From the NCBI GenBank assembly GCA_963669415.2, contig CAXXPS010000003.1:558001-622000 (forward strand): a stretch of DNA of 64,000 nucleotides. The letters run 5' to 3'. This DNA comes from JAWKWH01 sp963669415 (GTDB taxonomy: Bacteria > Pseudomonadota > Alphaproteobacteria > Rhizobiales > Rhizobiaceae). The translations under genes were made by a program, and so were the position numbers. The notes under the pieces were generated by a model. The model saw only the letters and a program-made list of their open reading frames with translations. It did no database searches and had not been told where the DNA came from. Below are positions 52,818-61,638 of this stretch, in pieces. How positions within the stretch are numbered: position 1 is the stretch's first letter; every line of letters begins with the position of its first letter.

Positions 52818-53192
52818 CTAGACGTTCTTTCTCAAAGTGCGTCGGAATATCTCTCCAACCCCTGCGAGAAATCCAAAAGTCACGACCGTCAGGACTATTC
52901 CGATAATCACCGCAACAATGGTGACCACAACGCCAAGAACATTGAAAACGCGGGTAATCGATTGCCCCGTTCTTGGTACATAAATCGGGCCCAGGGTTCT
53001 GGTTCCGAAATTGATACCACCTGCGTTGCCCGAAAGCCTCACTCTTACTTTCACTCTGTTGCCCGATTTGCTGGTGAGCAATCGAACCGAGACAGCGGCA
53101 TTTGAGGGTCTGGTCGTTGATGCCAGCAACAATACGGCCAATCCGGCAATTACCGAGCGCCGGTTTGTCGATCGTGTTTCTGAATAATCCAT
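52818..53192 (-). CDS. Small exported protein of unknown function, paralogue A
   Basis: 124 residues with an N-terminal leader carrying a twin arginine (STNRRSVIAGLAVLLLAS) and a likely cleavage after PSNA. The mature part begins AVSVRLLTSKSGNRVKVRVR and includes GPIYVPRTGQ. A second hydrophobic stretch near residues 82-110 (VVVTIVAVIIGIVLTVVTFG) suggests a membrane anchor. It is clearly related to the next gene upstream (53312-53698). Ends 5 nt from the convergent pyrG stop. I recognise no family; a Tat route is inferred from the RR pair only. Confidence 0.62.
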   Translation of the reverse strand: MDYSETRSTNRRSVIAGLAVLLLASTTRPSNAAVSVRLLTSKSGNRVKVRVRLSGNAGGINFGTRTLGPIYVPRTGQSITRVFNVLGVVVTIVAVIIGIVLTVVTFGFLAGVGEIFRRTLRKNV

Positions 53193-53311
53193 GAAGTCAG
53201 CCCTTTTCCCTAAAATCTAATTTGGAGCAGGACAGTTTGAAACAGCAGTCATCCTCCCCCAATACATTTCCGCAAAATGGCCCAATAAGATCACAAAATA
53301 CGAATGGGTCC

Positions 53312-53698
53312 TCACTCCAATACAGTCTTCTTGACCGTTCGCTTGAAAATAACCACGCTGCTTCTGAGTCCACCTATAACGTTGACGCGCAGGAATTCGC
53401 CGCCGATGACAGCGACGATTTCCACATAGGCATTAGTAAAAGCATTGTACGTGGCTTTAACGGCGTTGCCGTTGCGCGGAACATAGATCGGTCCATAGGT
53501 TTTTGATCCGAAGTTGAACCCATTCTGGCTACCGGACACTTTGACGCGCAAGCGAACCTTGTTGCCGGAATTGCTGGTCAGCAGCTTTACAGATACCGCC
53601 GCATCAGCGTGGTATGTCGTGGTGCCCATCATAAGGGTAGCAATACACCCGATCGCCGAACGGCGGCTCAGGTCTTTGTCAAATTTGTTTTTCATCAT
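53312..53698 (-). CDS. Small exported protein of unknown function, paralogue B
   Basis: 128 residues. Leader LSRRSAIGCIATLMMGTTTY has SRR followed by a hydrophobic run, and cleavage is likely after HADA. The mature part begins AVSVKLLTSNSGNKVRLRVK and has FNFGSKTYGPIYVPRNGNAV, matching paralogue A almost residue for residue, whereas the C-terminal halves differ and this one has no strong membrane segment. Two adjacent ATGs (53698, 53695) are possible starts. It lies 65 nt after ugpC on the same strand, in an AT-richer stretch than its surroundings. Confidence 0.62.
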   Translation of the reverse strand: MMKNKFDKDLSRRSAIGCIATLMMGTTTYHADAAVSVKLLTSNSGNKVRLRVKVSGSQNGFNFGSKTYGPIYVPRNGNAVKATYNAFTNAYVEIVAVIGGEFLRVNVIGGLRSSVVIFKRTVKKTVLE

Positions 53699-53763
53699 CC
53701 CAGCCCGCGATATTGGAGGAGATATTACTCCGGAAACCTAGCCATCCAAAATCACCGCGACAG

Positions 53764-54822
53764 TCAGGTCCTTTTACCGTCCGCTCCGAATAAACAGGCG
53801 CTTTCGGGAGCGAAACTGACATGGCACTCGGAGCCGGCGGTGGGTAGCCCTTCTGAACCATCTTGACGGACGGTGATCTGCTCACCGGAATTCAGTTCCA
53901 GGTGGATCAGGGTTTCTGCTCCGAGCGGTTCGACATACCGCAGACTGCCGCTCAAAACTGCCTGCGCCTTCGTGCATACATTCATGTGCTCGGGGCGAAT
54001 TCCGACGGTCATGTCAGATCCGGTCTGTTTGCCAAGGGCCTTTTTCAAAACGGTTTGTGCCCGCTTGGCCGGATTTCCCTCAAATGCTCCGACGGATAGA
54101 AAATTCATGGGCGGCGAGCCGATAAAGCCGGCGACAAATGTAGTCTGCGGGTTGGCATAGACATCGAGCGGTGCACCGATCTGTTCGGCAACTCCGGCAT
54201 TCATGACGATCATACGGTCGGCCAGGGTCATGGCCTCGACCTGGTCATGGGTCACATACAAGGATGTCACTCCGAGATCGCGTTGCAGCTCCTTGATTTC
54301 AAGACGCATCTGAACCCGAAGCTTGGCATCGAGATTGGACAGCGGTTCATCAAACAGGAATGCCGCAGGTTTTCGAACGATAGCCCGGCCCATGGCAACA
54401 CGTTGGCGTTGGCCTCCGGACAATTGGCGCGGTCGGCGATCAAGATATTCCGTTAGTTGCAGCATCTGCGCCGCCTTTTGCACGCGCTCTGAGATTTCCG
54501 GTTTGGGTACCTTCGCAATTTTCAATCCGTAAGCCATGTTGTCGAAAACGCTCATATGCGGATAGAGCGCGTAGTTCTGAAACACCATGGCGATGTTGCG
54601 GTCCATCGGCTCAAGATCATTGACGCGGCTGCCGTCGATTTCGATCTCCCCGCCGGTTACCGTCTCCAGCCCCGCCACCATCCGCAGCAATGTCGATTTT
54701 CCACAACCTGACGGACCGACGATGACAATCAACTCACCGTCGGCGATTTCCATATCGATGCCGTGGATCACCTCGGTCTTGCCGTAAGCTTTGCGGATAT
54801 CTTTCAGTGAAATCGTGGACAT
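53764..54822 (-). CDS. ugpC: sn-Glycerol-3-phosphate ABC importer, ATP-binding subunit
   Basis: 352 residues, MSTISLKDIRKAYGKTEVIH. Walker A GPSGCGKST at 36-44, Q-loop in FQNYALYPHM, signature LSGGQRQR, Walker B FLFDEP and the switch His in THDQ are all present, followed by the MalK-type regulatory C-terminal domain (about 240-352). Last gene of ugpBAEC, eight nt after ugpE. Confidence 0.92.
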   Translation of the reverse strand: MSTISLKDIRKAYGKTEVIHGIDMEIADGELIVIVGPSGCGKSTLLRMVAGLETVTGGEIEIDGSRVNDLEPMDRNIAMVFQNYALYPHMSVFDNMAYGLKIAKVPKPEISERVQKAAQMLQLTEYLDRRPRQLSGGQRQRVAMGRAIVRKPAAFLFDEPLSNLDAKLRVQMRLEIKELQRDLGVTSLYVTHDQVEAMTLADRMIVMNAGVAEQIGAPLDVYANPQTTFVAGFIGSPPMNFLSVGAFEGNPAKRAQTVLKKALGKQTGSDMTVGIRPEHMNVCTKAQAVLSGSLRYVEPLGAETLIHLELNSGEQITVRQDGSEGLPTAGSECHVSFAPESACLFGADGKRT

Positions 54823-54830
54823 TGCAAACT

Positions 54831-55676
54831 CTACTTCTCGGTCTCAACCAGGCCTTTGATGAACAGGTTCTGCATGAAGACGACTACGGCGACAGGAGGC
54901 AACATGGCCAGAATTGCCGTCGCCATGATGACAGGCCAATCGGCAAAGTCATCGCCTGATGGGAACATCTGCTTGATACCCATGACGATGGTGTTCATTT
55001 CGGGATCTGTGGTGATCAGCAAGGGCCAGAGATACTGGTTCCAGCCATAGATGAACAGGATGACGAACAGAGCCGCGATGTTGGTCCGCGACATCGGCAG
55101 CAGGATATCGATGAAGAAACGCATCGGCCGGGCGCCGTCGACACGGGCGGCCTCTGCAAGCTCATCAGGAACGGTGAGAAAGAACTGCCGGAACAGGAAT
55201 GTCGCGGTTGCTGACGCGATCAACGGCAATATCAGGCCGGAATAGGAGTTGAGCATGCCGAAACCGGCAATCACTTCGTAGGTGGGTACGATCCGCACCT
55301 CAACCGGGAGCATAAGGGTGAGGAATATCAGCCAGAAGAAAGCTTGCCGGCCAGGAAAGCGAAAATAGACGATCGCGAAGGCCGAAATGAGCGAGATGGC
55401 GATCTTGCCCAGCGCGATGCCCATTGCCATGACCATCGAGTTCATCAACATGCGCCAGACCGGTGCATTGATGCCGGAAACCAGCGCCTTGGTGTAATTT
55501 TCAATGAAATGGCCGCCGGGAAAAATCGGCATGGGCGGTTGGGTGATCTCCTTTTGCTCGACTGTCGAAGCGACGAAGGCGAGGTAGATCGGAAATGCGA
55601 TAATGGCGATGCCGATGATCAGCCCTGCGTGGGTGAGCAAATGGCCGCGGCCCCTTTTTTCGACCATACCGCTCAT
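54831..55676 (-). CDS. ugpE: sn-Glycerol-3-phosphate ABC importer, permease subunit
   Basis: 281 residues from ATG 55676 (MSGMVEKRGRGHLLTHAGLI), the family length; the 92-residue upstream extension of the frame lies inside ugpA and is not real. Six hydrophobic segments and the permease coupling motif, here ELAEAARVDGARPMRFFIDI. It overlaps ugpA by one base. Confidence 0.93.
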   Translation of the reverse strand: MSGMVEKRGRGHLLTHAGLIIGIAIIAFPIYLAFVASTVEQKEITQPPMPIFPGGHFIENYTKALVSGINAPVWRMLMNSMVMAMGIALGKIAISLISAFAIVYFRFPGRQAFFWLIFLTLMLPVEVRIVPTYEVIAGFGMLNSYSGLILPLIASATATFLFRQFFLTVPDELAEAARVDGARPMRFFIDILLPMSRTNIAALFVILFIYGWNQYLWPLLITTDPEMNTIVMGIKQMFPSGDDFADWPVIMATAILAMLPPVAVVVFMQNLFIKGLVETEK

Positions 55677-56559
55677 CAGTAATGCACCCGCCGTTCGATG
55701 TATCGGAACTGAATGATTGTGAGGATACCAACGACGATCAGTAGAATGACCGACTGGGCAGCCGATGAACCCAGATCCTGGCCGACGAAACCGTCTGAAA
55801 ATACCTTGTAAACAAGGATGGTCGTCGCCTGTTGAGGGCCGCCGGCTGTGATTGTGTGAATGACGCCGAATGTCTCGAAGAACGCATAGACGATATTGAC
55901 AACCAGCAGGAAGAACGTTGTCGGAGACAATAGCGGGAACACGATTGTCCAAAAACGCTTCCAGAAATGCGCACCATCAATGGCGGCTGCCTCGATGACG
56001 CTTTTTGGTATGGCTTGCAGGCCTGCGAGGAAAAACAGGAAGTTGTAGCTGACACGGCCCCACGCTGAGGCAAAGACCACCAGCCCCATCGCTTCGCCCT
56101 CATTGAGCACGTGGTTCCATCGGTAGCCAATCAGATCTTCCAGATACCAGCTGATCAGCCCGACATTCGGGCTGAACATGAACAGCCACAGCACACCTGC
56201 TACGGCTGGTGCGACCGCGTAGGGCCAGATAAGAAGCGTTCGATAGGGCCCCGAGCCTTTGATGAGGCGGTCGGCCATGACTGCGAGCCATAGGGCGAAC
56301 CCCATCGAAACAACGGTGACCAGAATTGAGAATGTCGCGGTCGTGAAGAAGGAAGCTCGATAGTAACTGTCGCCAAACAGAAACTCGAAGTTGCCAAGCC
56401 CGACGAATTGGGCCTTCAATCCGAAGGGATCCGGAATAAACATGGATTGCCAGATCGCTTGACCCGCTGGCCAAAAGAAAAAGATCGCGGTCACAAGGAC
56501 CTGCGGCGCCAGCAGTGCCAGCGGCAGCATCCAGCCTTGAATGTGACCCGTTTTTCCAT
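55676..56559 (-). CDS. ugpA: sn-Glycerol-3-phosphate ABC importer, permease subunit, with an apparent frameshift near its start
   Basis: The open frame runs from ATG 56530 (MLPLALLAPQVLVTAIFFFW) to 55676, 284 residues with six TM segments and the coupling motif VIEAAAIDGAHFWKRF. Family members carry about ten more N-terminal residues. These are found upstream in another frame, MEKRVTFK from ATG 56559; adding one G to AAGGC at 56534-56538 would join them as MEKRVTFKGWMLPL and give 294 residues, the usual length. So either a one-base loss or sequencing error is present, or translation starts at 56530, where AAGG lies 4 nt upstream. Confidence 0.9.
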
Positions 56560-56577
56560 TTGTCCCGCCGCGTGCTT

Positions 56578-56605
56578 GTTACCGGGAGTAAGTACTCCCG
56601 GTAAC
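56578..56605 (-). other. Perfect intercistronic hairpin between ugpB and ugpA
   Basis: GTTACCGGGAGT and ACTCCCGGTAAC form a perfect 12-bp stem around a 4-nt loop, 17 nt after the ugpB stop. There is no U-tract. Such structures after a binding-protein gene usually stabilise its mRNA or limit read-through, so that more binding protein than permease is made. Confidence 0.65.
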
Positions 56606-56621
56606 TGTAGTCAGTGATCTG

Positions 56622-57938
56622 CTAGCGGTTGGCTTGCTCAAAGCGGCGCAGCAACTGATTGCCACGCTCTACTGCGCTATCCAGCGCTTCCTGAGCGGAT
56701 TTGTCGCCTGACCACACGGCTTCCAGTTCCTCGTCAATGATGCCGCGGATCTGGTCAAAGCTGCCGAGACGCAAGCCCTTGGAATTAGGCGTGGGCGCTT
56801 TGCCGGTCATTTGAATGATGGCGATGTCTGTGCCGGGATTCTCATCGTAGAACCCTTCAGCCTTGGTTTGCTCGGAGGCAGCCAAAGTAATCGGCAGGTA
56901 ACCGGTGTCCTGATGCCATTTCGCCTGAATGCCGGAGGTCGACAGGAAGCTCAGGAACTGGCTGACGCCTTTGTATTCGTCAGCTTCGTGCCCGCCCAAA
57001 ACCCATAGCGAAGATCCGCCAATAATCGTGTTTTGAGGTGCGCCACTCGCGTCCGACCAGTAGGGAAGCGGACGGATTTCGAACTCGAATTCAGCGTTGG
57101 CCTTCACACCGGCATAGCCGGCCGAGGATTCGGTGAAGAATGCGCATTCACCTCCGCGGAAGTTTGCACCACCTTCATTGCGACGACCGGCGTAGAAGAA
57201 CTTGCCGTCCTTTGCCCAATCGCCCATTGTCTGGATGTGCTTGACTTGGGTCGGTCCATTGAACGCCAATTCAGTATCCAGACCACCGAAACCGTTTTCC
57301 TTGGTTGCGAACGGTACATTGTGCCAGGTGGAAAAATTCTCCAGGTGCACCCAGCTTTGCCATGCAGTGGTGAGCGGGCATTTGTGGCCAGCTGATTTCA
57401 GTTGGTCGAGAACTTCGCCAACTTTCTCCCAGGTTGTCAGGTCGACACTCGGATCGATACCAGCACCCTTCAATGCGTCCTTGTTGACATAAAGGACAGG
57501 CGTGGAAGAGTTGTACGGAAGCGACAACATCTCGCCGGCGGGTGTCGTGTAGTACCCCTTAACTGGACCCAGATATCCATCAGGATCGAAAGGCGCGCCG
57601 CCTTCAGCCATGACCTCAAAAACGGGCTTGATGGCGCCTTTTGCAGCCATCATGGTCGCGGTTCCAACCTCGAACACCATCAGGATATGAGGCTGTTCGC
57701 CAGCGCGGAAAGCGGCAATTCCCGCGTTCAATGTCTCGGAATAATTGCCTTTGTGAGAAGCAACAACCTTGTAGTCTGATTGCGACGCGTTGAATTTGTC
57801 GACCTGTTCGGCGAGCAAATCGCCCAACCGTCCGGTGAAGGCGTGCCACCACTGGATTTCGGTTTGAGCCATTGCCTGACCGCTCCACAAGGTCGCCGCA
57901 GAAATGGTGCCTGCCAAAAGTAGTTTTTTAATTTTCAC
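56622..57938 (-). CDS. ugpB: sn-Glycerol-3-phosphate-binding periplasmic protein
   Basis: 438 residues with a signal peptide (MKIKKLLLAGTISAATLWSG, cleavage after AMA), then QTEIQWWHAFTGRLGDLLAE. The body matches UgpB: HILMVFEVGTATMMAAKGAI, LPYNSSTPVLYVNKDAL and FTESSAGYAGV. It captures glycerol-3-phosphate or its diesters for the UgpAEC channel. First gene of the operon. A CTGTCA-like half site lies about 130 bp upstream, but no full Pho box was found. Confidence 0.93.
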   Translation of the reverse strand: MKIKKLLLAGTISAATLWSGQAMAQTEIQWWHAFTGRLGDLLAEQVDKFNASQSDYKVVASHKGNYSETLNAGIAAFRAGEQPHILMVFEVGTATMMAAKGAIKPVFEVMAEGGAPFDPDGYLGPVKGYYTTPAGEMLSLPYNSSTPVLYVNKDALKGAGIDPSVDLTTWEKVGEVLDQLKSAGHKCPLTTAWQSWVHLENFSTWHNVPFATKENGFGGLDTELAFNGPTQVKHIQTMGDWAKDGKFFYAGRRNEGGANFRGGECAFFTESSAGYAGVKANAEFEFEIRPLPYWSDASGAPQNTIIGGSSLWVLGGHEADEYKGVSQFLSFLSTSGIQAKWHQDTGYLPITLAASEQTKAEGFYDENPGTDIAIIQMTGKAPTPNSKGLRLGSFDQIRGIIDEELEAVWSGDKSAQEALDSAVERGNQLLRRFEQANR

Positions 57939-58047
57939 GATAACTCTCCCTGCAATTTAGGACACGTGCGAATCATAGACGCCCAACCGCACAGTTTTGT
58001 TGCAGTCAAATGCGCACCCCATTTTTCCATGACGGTCTCACATCAGA

Positions 58048-58076
58048 AGATTGTGAAATTAGGCGACGGCTGTCAA
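58048..58076 (-). promoter_or_regulatory. Weak candidate promoter of the ugp operon
   Basis: On the minus strand TTGACA (58076-58071), a 17-nt spacer, then CAATCT (58053-58048). The -35 is a perfect match and the -10 is poor. It lies about 110 bp before ugpB. Confidence 0.25.
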
Positions 58077-58124
58077 ACGCTTATCGAAGATTCTTGTGCC
58101 GAAAAAAATTGAGATCGATCTGCG

Positions 58125-61100
58125 TCAGGCTTTCTCGCGCTTTAATTCTTCCAACTCCGTTCTGGCGTCGCCCAATCTACCGGCAGCAGACATGAGATAA
58201 CCGGAGACGGTTCGAAGCAGGTTGGCCGCAACGCCGGCATCATGGTTGATCACATCGTTCAGCACTTGGCTGCTGATTTTCAAACCGACAATATCGGAGG
58301 TCGCAATCATGTCCATTGCCCGGGGTTCATCGAGGATTACCGCCAGATCGCCGATCAGTCGCCCCGGTTCGATTTCGGAGATTGGCGGCTCGTCTTCCGG
58401 AGCGGTTGGCCAGCGAAGTTCTGCTTTACCCTTCACCAGAATGTACGCACCATCGGGAGGGTCTCCGGCAGAGAACACACGGTCACCCTTATCGGCCTTC
58501 ATCCAGGTTGCGCCGTAAGCCAGCAGCCGAAGATGGGGACGATCCAGCTGCGACATGAGCTCGACTTGGGACAGGACACGCAGTTTCTGGGTAAGATCGC
58601 CTGTAGCCGTCGCCGCGCGTTCCTCCGCGTGAAATGGTTGTTCGGAATCGGCGACATCCAGATCGACAAGCCATCCATCCCGAATTTCATAGGTCTTGTC
58701 GAAGAACTGTTCCTTAGGAAGGTCCGCTTCCAGTTGAATGATCGTTGTCTCGGGTAGCAGCGCCCTCAAATTTTTGCGCAGGGCGTCTTGAATTTCGGGT
58801 AATGCATTGGCGAACGGCCGATCCATGATCAGCACATCGGGCCGTTTGATCGTTGCGCGAACGAAGGCAATGCGTTCGAACGCGATCGGATCAATCTTTG
58901 AACCGGAAAAACCGGTTTCAAGATCACCAACCAACAGCAATACGTCTCTTGCAAGTCCTGCTTCTTCGAGCTCGTCGATTACCAGGTTCTGGATTTTCTC
59001 GGCTTCGACTTGTGCGTTCCAGGCTACCCTGCCGTAGACGATATTCTCGAGCATCGGCAGTGCGTCAATGTAATGGTGGCGGCGAATTGGGTCGTAGTAT
59101 TTGGTCGACAGTTTCTGCAAATCGGTTGCAGCATTTTTGCGTGCGGTTACGACGAATTCGCGCAGTTCGGCAGGAAATGCGTCACCGAGTTGATTGGCGG
59201 TAATGCTCAAAGGCAAGGTGTAGACCAGTGCATCGTCCTGTTCGGTAACTGGTTCGCCCCGCTGTTTCTTGCGGTGGATGAGTTGCAGTTCGTCAAACGA
59301 CTCCGGTGTAATGTCGACGAGCCGCTGGAACATTGGATGGTCCGTGCCGATTCCAGAAAACGTCTGAACAATGGTTTCGAGCAAATCGTATGACCAGCGC
59401 TTGTGATAATCGGCGACCCCCATCTGGTTGATCAGGTCCCACACATCCGGATCGATCCGCCCACCCGGCGTTTGTGCGCTTGATTTGCGGATCGAATACA
59501 GAGCGTTTTCAATCGCCGTTAGTGCCGGATTGAACTTATCAAACTCAAAGTGCTGGACATATTGATCCAGCCCTTCCTGTTTCAGTTTTTGCCTGACATT
59601 ATCCCTCAACCCTGCAAGTTTGTCGGCGAGTTCGGGATGGGCGGAAGAGTTCATTGTCGAGCGGAGACTGCGGCGCATGAGAAACGGTTCGAAACCGATT
59701 TGATGGATGATGTGTGCCCACCAGTCGCGAAGTTCGGCTTCGTTGGCAACTCCGGCAAATGACGTATCAACCCAGGGAACATCAACCGGATTGGGACTGT
59801 TGCCGACCTTCTTTGCCTCGCGGATGAATGCCTCGACCTCGGGGGATGCGTTTCCGTTCACCCGTGGCGAACGCAGTAGCGACATTTGCGCGTTGCGCTC
59901 GATCGTTCCGTTGAAGACTACCGGCTCGGCCGATACCAGGCCTATTCGGGCCGAAATGACATCTTGATGAAGCTTGGATAGATCATGTCCGGCGACGGTT
60001 ATCGTTCCGGCCGACAGTTTTACCGCCCGTGCAAAGGTACGCGCCAGGGCCTGCCTGACACTGGCGCTCTGGGAACGGATGGCGATCATGCTTCCGGCTG
60101 GAAACTTCGCATTCATGCTGGTCAGCACTGGTGTGTCGAATTGGTCGCAAATAGTTGCGTCTTTGAGAACGATTGAACCCTTCAAACTCAGATTTTCTCC
60201 GGTCCTATCGAAAATCAAACTCTCTTCGATCATGTCGGGCGGATCGAACTGTTCGGTCACCGTGCGGTAGCGAAGCGAAGTGTCCTGAATTTGGCTGTAA
60301 TAAGCGAGCAACTCACGCCACGGACCCAGCAAATCCTTGTAGGAGGCCAAAGCCGCTGCCAATGCGCCCACCGTCAGTTGGCCGATGATCGTCAGGTAGC
60401 CGCCGATGAGCAGAAGGAAGAAAGGCGTTACCTGATTGAGCGTATTGTTGAGAAATTTCAGGAAAAACTTGCGTTTGTAAATCTCCAGCCGGATGTTGAA
60501 AATGTCGCCAAAACGCCTCGAAAAAAGCGCCAACGTATAGTTTATGCCTCCATTGGCCCGAAGATCGTCGGCACCCCGGACTGTCTCGCCTATGTGCTCT
60601 GACAATGAACGTACTTCGATAATCCGCTCCTTGTTGAGCTGATTGATCTTGCGTTGCAATCTCGGCACGATCCAGGCTTGGATCGGTATCATCGCTACAG
60701 CTGCAAGCCCAAGCCACACGCTTTGAACAAACAGGAATGTCAGGATCGTCAGCATCTGACCGGCCGCAAAAAGCGGGCGCGCAAAAGCCTCACCCATCAT
60801 CGCGCCGATGGATTCTGTCTCGGCAGTCACCATCGAAATCAAAGACCCCTGCGGAGCCTGCTTGAAATAAGAAAGCGGAAACCGCATCACACGCTGTATC
60901 AGCTGATAGCGCAGGCGACGTAACAATCGCTCGCCGACGACACCCTTGTAGGTGTTTGTCTGCATTTTCAGCAGGCCACCGGACAGAACGAAAAACAGAT
61001 AGGCAGCACACAGAAAAACCAAATACTCAATCTGGTCGAATGAGAAACCGAGCAGGATATACGGGAAGCGGTCACCGCCGATCGCATCATTGATGATCTG

Positions 61101-61217
61101 TTTTGGCAGCTCCAAGGTCATGTAGAGCAAGGGGAATGATGCGGCCGTCAGCAACAGAATGACGATTTGCTGCCTGGCGCTAAAGGTCCAAACATAAGAT
61201 AGAAAGTTCTTTGACAT
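58125..61217 (-). CDS. ABC-exporter-like protein with degenerate nucleotide-binding domain and C-terminal cyclic-nucleotide-binding domain
   Basis: 1030 residues. Exporter-type membrane domain at about 1-315, with six hydrophobic segments. The nucleotide-binding region starts near 345, but its Walker A reads GSMIAIRSQSASVRQ with no GKS/T, the Q-loop position reads SAEPVVFNGTI, and about 270 unrelated residues (450-717) lie before ENIVYGR. The signature reads FSGSKIDPIAFERI instead of LSGGQ, and the Walker B end reads LIMDRP instead of LLDEP. A cNMP-binding-like domain follows at 880-1010, with RLIGDLAVILDEPRAM where the phosphate cassette lies. ATP hydrolysis looks unlikely; ligand control is possible. 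The EAL gene is divergent from it. Confidence 0.8.
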   Translation of the reverse strand: MSKNFLSYVWTFSARQQIVILLLTAASFPLLYMTLELPKQIINDAIGGDRFPYILLGFSFDQIEYLVFLCAAYLFFVLSGGLLKMQTNTYKGVVGERLLRRLRYQLIQRVMRFPLSYFKQAPQGSLISMVTAETESIGAMMGEAFARPLFAAGQMLTILTFLFVQSVWLGLAAVAMIPIQAWIVPRLQRKINQLNKERIIEVRSLSEHIGETVRGADDLRANGGINYTLALFSRRFGDIFNIRLEIYKRKFFLKFLNNTLNQVTPFFLLLIGGYLTIIGQLTVGALAAALASYKDLLGPWRELLAYYSQIQDTSLRYRTVTEQFDPPDMIEESLIFDRTGENLSLKGSIVLKDATICDQFDTPVLTSMNAKFPAGSMIAIRSQSASVRQALARTFARAVKLSAGTITVAGHDLSKLHQDVISARIGLVSAEPVVFNGTIERNAQMSLLRSPRVNGNASPEVEAFIREAKKVGNSPNPVDVPWVDTSFAGVANEAELRDWWAHIIHQIGFEPFLMRRSLRSTMNSSAHPELADKLAGLRDNVRQKLKQEGLDQYVQHFEFDKFNPALTAIENALYSIRKSSAQTPGGRIDPDVWDLINQMGVADYHKRWSYDLLETIVQTFSGIGTDHPMFQRLVDITPESFDELQLIHRKKQRGEPVTEQDDALVYTLPLSITANQLGDAFPAELREFVVTARKNAATDLQKLSTKYYDPIRRHHYIDALPMLENIVYGRVAWNAQVEAEKIQNLVIDELEEAGLARDVLLLVGDLETGFSGSKIDPIAFERIAFVRATIKRPDVLIMDRPFANALPEIQDALRKNLRALLPETTIIQLEADLPKEQFFDKTYEIRDGWLVDLDVADSEQPFHAEERAATATGDLTQKLRVLSQVELMSQLDRPHLRLLAYGATWMKADKGDRVFSAGDPPDGAYILVKGKAELRWPTAPEDEPPISEIEPGRLIGDLAVILDEPRAMDMIATSDIVGLKISSQVLNDVINHDAGVAANLLRTVSGYLMSAAGRLGDARTELEELKREKA

Positions 61218-61638
61218 GACGTTCCCTTCCCACGATTGGCGGGCGCCTATCTGTTAGAAAAACAGCCAATAGCGTAACATGGGCATATCCAACTGTGGTT
61301 CAAGCCATACCGACAACGGCGCAGTTGAAAACTGTCAGTAGTGTCTGAAACCGTAACCGGTCTCCGACCCAAGGAATCACCGTCGCAATCAATCCCCTGA
61401 TTTGACGGAAATCACCGCCATAGCAACTATCAGGACGGGAAATGCCTGATATTTTCCCTTTATGTTTGCAAAATTATTGGCAATTTACTTGGCAACCCGG
61501 AATTAAACCGATGAATCCTTGATCCTCCGCTGCTTTCGGAATCAAATGGTGCCTGCAAGGAAAGAGAGGCGGAGCACATCCAAGTCGTTTGCGCGGACTG
61601 TCCGGCAAGCCGGTTTGTTTGTCTCTTCTGTGGGGTAA
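61218..61638. other. 421-bp divergent intergenic region
   Basis: It lies between the ABC/cNMP gene and the EAL gene and should hold both promoters. An AT-rich stretch near 61466-61495 has three spaced copies of TTG(G)CAA. A 30-codon frame with an ATG at 61546 ends at TAA 61636-61638, directly before the EAL start; its status is unclear. No RNA gene was recognised. Confidence 0.5.

Noticed and set aside
57939..58100. Pho box before ugpB
   Set aside because: Only a single CTGTCA-like half site was found; the direct repeat with 11-bp spacing is missing.
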